Assembly: GCA_022708385.1 (NCBI GenBank)
Contig: JAKIYU010000039.1
Location: 1-13,987, forward strand
Direction: 5' to 3'
From: Bacteroidota bacterium
GTDB lineage: Bacteria; Bacteroidota; Bacteroidia; Bacteroidales; PXBB01
DNA: 13,987 bases
Positions 8,138 to 13,291 of the stretch are shown here, in pieces. Each line of letters starts with the position of its first letter. Position 1 is the stretch's first letter. Below the pieces are notes generated by a model that was given only the letters and a program-made list of their open reading frames with translations, was not told the origin of the DNA and did not search any database. Position numbers and translations under genes: made by a program.

Positions 8138-8583
8138 GAATTCGGAATTCGGAGTTCGAAATTCAGAATTCGAAGTAACAAATAAAATAAATAAAAATGA
8201 AAAACAGAGAATTTAGCAAAGAATTGGAAAAGAGAACAAAAGAATTTGCTGTAAAAATTATCAGGTTATCAACATCATTACACAATAGTTTAGAAACGAA
8301 AGTAATTAGAAACCAGATTACCAAATCGGGTACAAGCATTGGTGCAAACTATCGCGAAGCAAACAGAGCCAGGAGCCGTGCGGATTTTTATAATAAAATC
8401 AGAATATGCGAAAGCGAAGCAAGTGAAACGTATTATTGGCTTGAATTGACAATTGAGTTAGCTCTTACAGAGATTGAACTCGTAAAGCCAATTATTAAAG
8501 AAGCCGATGAACTTCTGGCAATATTTACATCCATAAGAAAAAAGCTATTAGCGAATTCACTAACAACTCCGAATTCCGAACTC
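8138..8583 (+). mobile_element. IVS-like S23 element A (intact)
   Basis: The left arm at 8138-8156 and the right arm at 8565-8583 are inverted repeats matching at 18 of 19 positions (right arm AACTCCGAATTCCGAACTC). An inner pair, GAATTCG (8166-8172) with CGAATTC (8552-8558), extends the stem past a small bulge. The left side is five 7-nt units AATTCGG, AATTCGG, AGTTCGA, AATTCAG, AATTCGA at 8139-8173. The S23 gene fills the interior and its last codons lie in the right arm. The architecture recalls the stem-bounded intervening sequences of 23S rRNA, but no rRNA is present. Confidence 0.55.
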
Positions 8584-8586
8584 TAG
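8197..8586 (+). CDS. Four-helix-bundle protein (S23/IVP family)
   Basis: 129 residues. The conserved core is visible: an N-terminal helix with FSKELEKRTKEFAVKIIRLS, then ITKSGTSIGANYREANRA (42-59), ADFYNKIRICESEASETYYW (62-81) and a C-terminal helix IIKEADELLAIFTSIRKKL. This matches the S23 ribosomal-protein-like family, first found encoded in IVS inserts of 23S rRNA and structurally related to the Avd accessory proteins of diversity-generating retroelements. The family forms small helical-bundle oligomers with basic surfaces; its cellular role is not settled. The tail NSLTTPNSEL and the TAG stop are encoded by the right inverted-repeat arm and are not family-conserved. There is no SD; the leader is A-rich. 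It is followed by ssb copy 1 after 67 bases. Confidence 0.88.
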   Translation: MKNREFSKELEKRTKEFAVKIIRLSTSLHNSLETKVIRNQITKSGTSIGANYREANRARSRADFYNKIRICESEASETYYWLELTIELALTEIELVKPIIKEADELLAIFTSIRKKLLANSLTTPNSEL

Positions 8587-8653
8587 CTCACTCAAGTTCA
8601 CTATATTTTAATTAAATAAATTAAATTAACAAACAATTTAAACAAAAAAAATT

Positions 8654-8980
8654 ATGAAAACAAATCAAAACAAAGTAGAATTGGCAGGTTATGCCGGTAC
8701 CGACATTCAGGTGTACGAATTCAGAAAAGGCAGCAAAGTGGCACGTTTCACGCTGGGCACACACGACTCGTTCAAAAACAAACTGGGCGAATGGGTCAAC
8801 ACCACAACATGGCACCGTATCGTGCTGTGGAATACGCAGGCCGAAGAAGCAGAAAAAGCGGTGAAAAAAGGACTGGCGCTTTCGGTTACAGGTAAACTCA
8901 GCTACCGTTTCTTCGAAACACCCGCAGGCGAAAGACGCCTTTTGGCAGAAGTTATTGCCAGTGAAATTAAAGTAGCGTAG
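8654..8980 (+). CDS. ssb: Single-stranded DNA-binding protein, short paralog 1
   Basis: 108 residues, an OB-fold SSB core without the C-terminal extension. Family landmarks are NKVELAGYAGTDIQV (6-20, beta1 with glycine turn), KVARFTLGT (28-36), the strand GEWVNTTTWHRIVLWN (45-60) with the stacking tryptophans, AEKAVKKGLALSVTGKL (66-82) and LLAEVIASEI. It ends KVA and has no disordered linker or DDDIPF-type acidic tip, so it should bind ssDNA but lack the usual docking site for replication and repair partners. Roughly 55 percent identical to copy 2 by hand count (59 of 108). The A/T-rich leader (8587-8653) contains TATATTTT at 8602, one mismatch from the -7 consensus. The chromosomal housekeeping Ssb is probably elsewhere. 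Confidence 0.9.
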   Translation: MKTNQNKVELAGYAGTDIQVYEFRKGSKVARFTLGTHDSFKNKLGEWVNTTTWHRIVLWNTQAEEAEKAVKKGLALSVTGKLSYRFFETPAGERRLLAEVIASEIKVA

Positions 8981-8993
8981 TACTGGAGAAAAA

Positions 8994-9098
8994 AATGTCG
9001 AATAACGATTAGCGAAGGAAGATTTAAGATGTAAAGAAAAAAACTCAAAACTCAAAACTCAAAAATCTGAAATTGTTATTTGTTATTCGACATTCAAA
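8994..9098 (+). mobile_element. IVS-like element B, gene-less remnant
   Basis: AATGTCGAATAAC (8994-9006) and GTTATTCGACATT (9082-9094) are a perfect 13-bp inverted repeat 75 bases apart. The interior keeps GATTTAAGATGTAAAG (9021-9036), similar to the leader of remnant D (GATTTAAGAAGTATTTAAG). It also keeps KKLKTQNSKI followed by TGA (9037-9070), which looks like an S23 C-terminal tail. The S23 core is absent. Eight consecutive 7-mers at 9043-9098 all have A at position 1 and T at position 3: ACTCAAA three times, AATCTGA, AATTGTT, ATTTGTT, ATTCGAC, ATTCAAA. Confidence 0.45.
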
Positions 9099-9161
9099 AC
9101 AAAGATTAAATCAAATAAATTAAATAAATTAAACAACAAAAACAATTAAAATCAATCAATC

Positions 9162-9494
9162 ATGAAAACAAACATCAACAAAGTAGAATTAGCAGGTTTC
9201 GCAGGTATGGACGCAGAAATCAGAGAAATCAGGAAAGGCGTTAAATTTGGTCGTTTTTCGCTGGCGACCAGCGAGGGTTACAAAAACAAAACCGGCGAAT
9301 GGGTCAACAACACCACCTGGCACAACATTGTGCTGTGGAACGATATGGCCGAAAAAGCCCAGGGCGCTGTAAAAAAGGGTGCCTTTGTAACATTGACAGG
9401 CAAAATCAATTACCGTAACTACGAAACCAAGGACGGGCAAAAACGCAATGCCGTTGAAATTGTAGCCGGAAATTTTGAAGTAGGAGAACAGTAA
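9162..9494 (+). CDS. ssb: Single-stranded DNA-binding protein, short paralog 2
   Basis: 110 residues with the same short OB-fold architecture: NKVELAGFAGMDAEIREI, KFGRFSLATSEGYKNKTGEW, NNTTWHNIVLWNDMAEKA, AVKKGAFVTLTGKINYRNYE, KRNAVEIVAGNFEVGEQ. The TTWHNIVLW strand with both tryptophans is intact and the acidic C-terminal tip is missing. Of the three paralogs this one is closest to typical Bacteroidota Ssb in the stretch SLATSEGYKNKTGEWVNNTTWHNIVLW. Its first 31 coding bases are identical to those of copy 3, and an upstream block AATTAAACAACAAA (9127-9140) is also shared with copy 3. Start at ATG 9162, after a leader free of G for over 30 bases. Confidence 0.9.
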   Translation: MKTNINKVELAGFAGMDAEIREIRKGVKFGRFSLATSEGYKNKTGEWVNNTTWHNIVLWNDMAEKAQGAVKKGAFVTLTGKINYRNYETKDGQKRNAVEIVAGNFEVGEQ

Positions 9495-9506
9495 ATAAGT
9501 TAGAAG

Positions 9507-9521
9507 CCTGCTTGCCGCAGG
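9507..9521. repeat. Short hairpin CCTGC-TTGCC-GCAGG
   Basis: A 5-bp stem directly outside the left arm of element C. It looks like a shortened version of the hairpin at 10692-10713 and may belong to the same dispersed palindrome family. Confidence 0.4.
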
Positions 9522-9523
9522 TA

Positions 9524-9943
9524 AGTTTGAAGTGTGAAGTACTTAAAGTTTATAAATACAAAAAATGAATAACAAGGATTTTAGTGAAAGAATGGAAATA
9601 AGGACCAAACAATTTGCTATCAGCATTATCAGCCTTTCTGCCTCTTTAATAATTAGTACAGAAAGTAATGTTATTAAAAATCAGATTACAAAATCAGCCA
9701 CAAGTATAGGAGCCAATTACAGGGAGGCCAACATGGCCAGCAGTATAGCGGATTTTACATATAGAATTAAAATTTGTGAAAAGGAAGCCAACGAGACTTT
9801 ATTCTGGCTTGAAATAATTGACGAATTGCATTGGGCTGAAATAGAAAAGATACGTACTATTTACAAAGAAGCTAAAGAAATACTTGCTATTTATACCTCA
9901 ATAGGCAAAAAACTCAAACTTTAGGCACTTCACACTTCAAACT
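9524..9943 (+). mobile_element. IVS-like S23 element C (intact)
   Basis: The left arm 9524-9551 and right arm 9916-9943 are 28-base inverted repeats matching at 26 positions, one mismatch being a G-T wobble. The left arm is built of 7-mers AGTTTGA, AGTGTGA, AGTACTT; the right arm of ACTTCAC, ACTTCAA, ACTATAT (9927-9947). The sequence is unrelated to the arms of elements A, B and D. The S23 gene starts 13 bases inside the left arm and its stop lies inside the right arm. Confidence 0.6.
9565..9924 (+). CDS. Four-helix-bundle protein (S23/IVP family), second copy
   Basis: 119 residues: MNNKDFSERMEIRTKQFAIS (1-20), ITKSATSIGANYREANMA (42-59), IADFTYRIKICEKEANETLF (61-80), then a last helix ending IGKKLKL. 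The frame is intact and the family core is clear. It is colinear with the S23 protein at 8197 and moderately similar, so the two units share ancestry although their bounding repeats do not. The final codons (KL plus TAG) come from the right inverted-repeat arm. ssb copy 2 lies 70 bases upstream and the ORF6N gene 28 bases downstream, all on the same strand, so a common transcript is likely. Function unknown beyond family membership. Confidence 0.88.
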   Translation: MNNKDFSERMEIRTKQFAISIISLSASLIISTESNVIKNQITKSATSIGANYREANMASSIADFTYRIKICEKEANETLFWLEIIDELHWAEIEKIRTIYKEAKEILAIYTSIGKKLKL

Positions 9944-9952
9944 ATATTCACG

Positions 9953-10480
9953 ATGAAACCAGCCTCCCTTCTCCACATCCCCGACGAAGCCATCATCGAC
10001 AGGATTTATGTAATCCGCAATCAAAAAGTTATGCTCGACAGAGACCTGGCAAGTTTATATGGCGTTGAAACCAAGCGGCTTAAAGAAGCGGTAAAGCGCA
10101 ACAGGAAAAGGTTTCCTGAAGATTTTATGTTTGAAATGACACAACAGGAATTCAACATTTGGAGGACGCAATTTGTGACCTCCAAATCCGACAACAAAGG
10201 TCTCAGATACGCACCATTCTGTTTTACAGAGCAGGGTGTAACCATGTTGTCCTGCATCCTTAACAGCGAAAGAGCCATTGCAATTAACATAAGAATTATC
10301 AGGGTATTTACAAAAATGCGCGAAATGCTGCTCACCCATAAAGACATACTGCTAAAACTCGAACAGCTCGAAAAGCAGGTAGCTGGAAATCAGGACGATA
10401 TCAGAATCATTTTTGAAGCGCTGAAACAACTGCTCAACCTTCCTCAAAAAGAAAGAAAACCAATAGGATACAAAATATAA
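9953..10480 (+). CDS. ORF6N-domain protein with C-terminal coiled coil
   Basis: 175 residues. Residues about 10-95 match the ORF6N domain, a KilA-N-associated DNA-binding module of phages and bacteria: IDRIYVIRNQKVMLDRDLA (15-33), LYGVETKRLKEAVKRNRKRF (35-54), PEDFMFEMTQQEF (55-67), LRYAPFCFTEQGVTMLS (84-100). A helical tail follows (115-165, KMREMLLTHKDILLKLEQLEKQ) with coiled-coil character. In Bacteroidota such genes are common as single accessory genes; phage anti-repressor or regulatory roles are proposed but not established here. It begins 9 bases after the right arm of S23 element C. No transposase or phage structural gene accompanies it in the window. Family call is firm, role uncertain. 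Confidence 0.85.
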   Translation: MKPASLLHIPDEAIIDRIYVIRNQKVMLDRDLASLYGVETKRLKEAVKRNRKRFPEDFMFEMTQQEFNIWRTQFVTSKSDNKGLRYAPFCFTEQGVTMLSCILNSERAIAINIRIIRVFTKMREMLLTHKDILLKLEQLEKQVAGNQDDIRIIFEALKQLLNLPQKERKPIGYKI

Positions 10481-10551
10481 AATACATCAATATCTAATAA
10501 ATTGAATATCGAAAAACGAATATCGAATGTTGATTTAAGAAGTATTTAAGA

Positions 10552-10728
10552 ATGAAGAAGTTTGATTTAGAAGAAAGGCTGATAGATTTTTCAATTTCGA
10601 TAATTGAAATTGTTGATTTCGATTTTTGTAAGGAGTATATTAACCGCAGAAAAGAATCTAAAAATTCCAAAATAAATCTGAAATCGCTAATCCCTGCCTG
10701 CCGTCAGGCAGGGGTGTTCAATATTTGA
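10552..10728 (+). pseudogene. Truncated S23/four-helix-bundle gene remnant
   Basis: A 58-codon ORF begins MKKFDLEERLIDFSISIIEI, which fits the first helix of many S23-family proteins. It then passes abruptly into DFCKEYINRRKESKNSKINL. The middle of the family, including the SGTSxGANYxEA and DFxxKxxI motifs seen in the two intact copies, is missing, so an internal deletion is likely. The last codons run through a GC hairpin (PACRQAG) into the right arm, and the TGA lies in that arm, as in the intact elements. It is unlikely to make a folded bundle. Confidence 0.5.
10692..10713. repeat. GC hairpin, dispersed-palindrome type
   Basis: CCCTGCCTG, loop CCGT, CAGGCAGGG is a perfect 9-bp stem inside the remnant S23 gene. 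It resembles extragenic palindromes frequent in Bacteroidota, and its insertion may have helped inactivate the gene. No T-run follows. Confidence 0.55.
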
Positions 10729-10773
10729 CATTGAAATTAAAAAAAACAACAAACCAATTAAACAACAAACAAC

Positions 10774-11103
10774 ATGAAAACAAACATCAACAAAGTAGAA
10801 TTATCCGGCTATGCCGGTATGGACATCAGGGTACGTGAATTTAAAAACGGGAGTAAAATGGCCTGTTTCTCCCTGAGCACTCACGAAAGTTACAAAAACA
10901 AAGAAGGCGCCGGGGTCAGCACCACCACCTGGCACCACATCGTGCTTTGGAATGAACAGGCAGAAAGAGCCGAAAAAGCCGTCAGAAAAGGCCTGCCCGT
11001 GGTTATTACAGGTAAGCTGCGCTACAGGTGTTACCAAACACAGGCTGGCGAAAAGAAATGCGTCGCCGAAATTGTTGCCGACAAACTCGACCTGGCCGCT
11101 TAG
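10774..11103 (+). CDS. ssb: Single-stranded DNA-binding protein, short paralog 3
   Basis: 109 residues with the short OB-fold SSB pattern: NKVELSGYAGMDIRVREF, KMACFSLSTHESYKNKEG, STTTWHHIVLWNEQAERA, AVRKGLPVVITGKLRYRCYQ, KKCVAEIVADKLDLAA. The nucleic-acid-binding strand and both tryptophans are present. The conserved RF before the SLST strand is CF, and GAGV replaces the usual GEWV, removing one aromatic residue found in copies 1 and 2. There is no acidic C-terminal tip. The first 31 coding bases are identical to copy 2, although the proteins diverge afterwards. It is the last island gene, and a strong terminator follows within 22 bases. Confidence 0.88.
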   Translation: MKTNINKVELSGYAGMDIRVREFKNGSKMACFSLSTHESYKNKEGAGVSTTTWHHIVLWNEQAERAEKAVRKGLPVVITGKLRYRCYQTQAGEKKCVAEIVADKLDLAA

Positions 11104-11124
11104 GTCTTTTTGTTAACCTGCTCC

Positions 11125-11159
11125 AAAGTGCTCTTTTATATTAAAGGAGCACTTTTTTT
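11125..11159 (+). terminator. Rho-independent terminator closing the ssb/S23 island
   Basis: AAAGTGCTC (11125-11133) pairs perfectly with GAGCACTTT (11147-11155) around a 13-base A/T loop, and the stem runs into seven T residues (11153-11159). It lies 22 bases after the stop of ssb copy 3. Confidence 0.85.
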
Positions 11160-11161
11160 AT

Positions 11162-12108
11162 TTGTTCGCTTACAATTTTTATATCTTGTTATTTATGCTC
11201 TTTCTTACCTCCCATCTGAGCAACATACCTTTGCTGGGCGCACTGGTTCTAACAGGGATGATTGTTATTTTAGTAAAGAAAAATGACAAGCCATTAAAAA
11301 AGTACATGTGGCAAAAAGTCTTTTTTATCCTGCTGATTTTTGTCATAACGCTTGCCACGCTGGCTATTTACAATAAGCGTCATTTTTCACGGTTGAGCTT
11401 GTCGCCATCCGGTTCAGTGTTTTTCTTTGCCCGACTCATCGACACCGGTCTTATCGGGCCTTACCTTAGCGAAAACTGCGACCGGAAAGATTATCTGATA
11501 TGCCGTTACAGGGACAGCATCCCCCGTAGTTCGCAGGAATTTCTGTGGCATACAGAGGGAATTTTTTATCAAATGGGGGGCTGGTATAAGTATGGAGACG
11601 AGGCAGCAGGGATTAACAAGGGTATTCTTACCACGCCGAAATACTATAAAACACTGCTATGGCATTTTACAAAAGCTACCCTTAAACAGCTTGTCACCTG
11701 CAGCGTAGGAGGCGATTTTTACAACTTTACGGATGGGTCATGGAAGCCAGTTTACGACAAATGCCTCGAAAATTTTCCCCGAAACGAAATGCGTAGAGAT
11801 TTCTTAAATACGCGCCAGACAAAGGAAACATTGTCGTTTGGTCTGCTAAATTATGTCTTTACGGTGGCCTTGATACTGTCAGTATTTGTACTGCTTTATT
11901 TTTTATTACGCCGCCAACTCAAAGAAACGGCTACTGAGTTTATCATTATTGTGCTAAGCGCTGTGGTTTCCAATGCGTTTATATGTGCCAACCTGTCCAA
12001 TGTACTCAGCCGCTACAGGCGCGCCTGATATGGCTTATACCATTGGCAGCCCTACTTGTCCTATATCAATTATTCCTAAGCCAAAAACCCATAAAACCGG
12101 CCGGTTAA
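11162..12108 (+). pseudogene. C-terminal part of a membrane protein of unknown function, with a 3' frame break
   Basis: Coding sequence is visible from about 11162 (TTG) or ATG 11195. It has hydrophobic helices near the start (SHLSNIPLLGALVLTGMIVI; VFFILLIFVITLATLAIY), a roughly 130-residue soluble region with SPSGSVFFFARLIDTGLIGP, CRYRDSIP and LWHTEGIFYQMGGW, then two more helices. The frame stops at 12028 right after SNVLSRYRRA. If one C is added after TAC at 12014-12016, the text continues QARLIWLIPLAALLVLYQLF and ends at TAA 12106-12108, a natural last helix. I recall similar C-terminal halves in longer hypothetical membrane proteins with additional N-terminal helices, so the amino part is probably lost. 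It starts immediately after the island terminator with no promoter seen, and converges on the gene at 12119. Confidence 0.65.
12095..12106. repeat. 12-bp palindrome at a convergent gene junction
   Basis: AACCGGCCGGTT is a perfect palindrome in the last codons of the plus-strand gene, 12 bases before the end of the minus-strand T9SS gene. It has no loop or T-run, so it is not a convincing terminator. Confidence 0.4.
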
Positions 12109-12118
12109 ATCCGGAATA

Positions 12119-13291
12119 TTATTGAACTATAAGCTTGATAATTTCAAAATTATTTTCATTTGTAATTCTGAGAAAATAGACACCTGCCGTCTTAAAATCG
12201 CAACGGCTAAGTGGTAACTGATTGTTTGACAAGTTGCTAAAAGTTTTAATCTTTTGCCCATGCAGGTCGAAAACCTCAATAATTAGGTGTTCTTTTTTTA
12301 CGGATGGGGAAAGATTTAATGTGGCAGTATTGACCAATGGGTTGGGGGAAACAAAAGCCATACTTTTTGAAATTTCTTTAGCATCAATGCCTATAAGGGA
12401 AGAATTCGATACCTTGTTTGAGTAGGATGAAGCATAATAATTTTTTAAACCTGCCTGGCAACTGTAACTGGGTATCATCTCCAGTGTGTAATACAATATG
12501 CCGGAAGGAGGCGTTAAATCGGTATAGGTTGTAACGCTGGGTGAAACGCTGTCTAATAATTCCAGTCCGTTTTCAGTTGAACCACGCCATATCCGGTATT
12601 TAACAGGGAAATTCTCTCCTGTATAGTTTTCCCAAATCAAATTCCATGTATTGTTAATACCCGTATTAATTGTCAGGTGCAAAGTTTTATGATATGATGT
12701 AAAATGAGACTCAGCACACAAACTTTCGGCGGTAATGGTGTATCTTTCTGCTACCTGCGCAGGGTTTGAAGCGGTGTCAACAAAAAAACTTAAGCTGGTA
12801 CGTGGCACAGTGCCAATAAGTTCAAACTGATTAAGGGAGGTTGTTTCGCGGTAGATGTTATAGAAAATCACATCCGGATTTATGTTCTGGGTCCATACGA
12901 TTACGTTTTTATTTAATATGGGGTCCACTGTCACCATGCAGATTTGCTGAAGTATATCCGGGTAATTCTGAGCTCTCAGAAAAAATGACTCATGATGGTT
13001 ATTATTATCTGTAACTGTTACCAATAGAGTATCATCATTAAAGGGGTCCAAATCGCTGTAACAAAAGGTCGTATGATCGGTTGTTGAACCTGTGCTCCAT
13101 GCGTAAGAATAAGGTGGCGTGCCGCCGGTTGCAAGAAATGTAAAAGTGTAGCAACTGTCCTTGCAGAAAAAGAACTCAGTAAAACCTTGTACAGTGTCTC
13201 CATTGGCTAGGAAATAGCCGTTTAAAATTTGTGCTTTAAGAGAAATACTCAAAAGCAGGACGAGTAAAAGTGTAGTCGTTTTTGTTTTCAT
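12119..13291 (-). CDS. T9SS-exported protein with PKD-like and fibronectin-like modules
   Basis: 390 residues. Signal peptide 1-20 ends LKAQ. Residues 34-105 form a PKD/SprB-like module (FFCKDSCYTFTFLATGGTPP, YSYAWSTGSTT) with a cysteine pair CKDSC. About 115-205 and 210-290 are two fibronectin-III-like modules (VIVWTQN with YNIYRETTSLNQFELIGTV; WNLIWENYTG with YRIWRGSTENGLELLDSV). The end, MAFVSPNPLVNTATLNL, VFDLHGQKIKTF, TAGVYFLRI and IIKLIVQ (311-390), is a type A T9SS sorting signal. The protein is thus a secreted or surface-attached modular protein with no visible catalytic domain. Its ATG overlaps the TGA of the radical SAM gene (ATGA), so translation is coupled to that gene. Binding partner unknown. 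Confidence 0.87.
   Translation of the reverse strand: MKTKTTTLLLVLLLSISLKAQILNGYFLANGDTVQGFTEFFFCKDSCYTFTFLATGGTPPYSYAWSTGSTTDHTTFCYSDLDPFNDDTLLVTVTDNNNHHESFFLRAQNYPDILQQICMVTVDPILNKNVIVWTQNINPDVIFYNIYRETTSLNQFELIGTVPRTSLSFFVDTASNPAQVAERYTITAESLCAESHFTSYHKTLHLTINTGINNTWNLIWENYTGENFPVKYRIWRGSTENGLELLDSVSPSVTTYTDLTPPSGILYYTLEMIPSYSCQAGLKNYYASSYSNKVSNSSLIGIDAKEISKSMAFVSPNPLVNTATLNLSPSVKKEHLIIEVFDLHGQKIKTFSNLSNNQLPLSRCDFKTAGVYFLRITNENNFEIIKLIVQ

Larger units (their letters stand above)
10501..10737 (+). mobile_element. IVS-like element D, degenerate
   Basis: The left arm CGAATATCGAATG (10517-10529) faces TGTTCAATATTTG (10715-10727); 9 of 13 bases are complementary and 12 of 13 pair if G-U is allowed. 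The left side again shows 7-mer steps: AATATCG (10505), AAAAACG, AATATCG (10519), AATGTTG, ATTTAAG. The right side has ATTTGAC and ATTGAAA. The interior holds a shortened S23 ORF and a GC hairpin. Confidence 0.4.

Noticed and set aside
8621..9055. 144-codon minus-strand ORF across ssb1
   Set aside because: Shadow of the ssb coding strand; the composition mirrors the complement of the OB-fold gene and it matches no family.
9043..9098. Regular tandem repeats that could suggest a CRISPR array
   Set aside because: The unit is only 7 bases with no spacer/repeat alternation and no cas genes.
8138..9943. 23S rRNA fragment around the S23 genes
   Set aside because: The flanks are ssb and ORF6N genes and AT-rich leaders; no rRNA-like sequence was recognised.
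8138..11103. Retron or diversity-generating retroelement, because S23 proteins resemble Avd
   Set aside because: No reverse transcriptase, template/variable repeat pair or msr/msd-like RNA is visible anywhere in the window.
12095..12106. Bidirectional terminator at the convergent junction
   Set aside because: A perfect 12-bp palindrome without loop space or flanking T/A runs, inside the reconstructed coding sequence.
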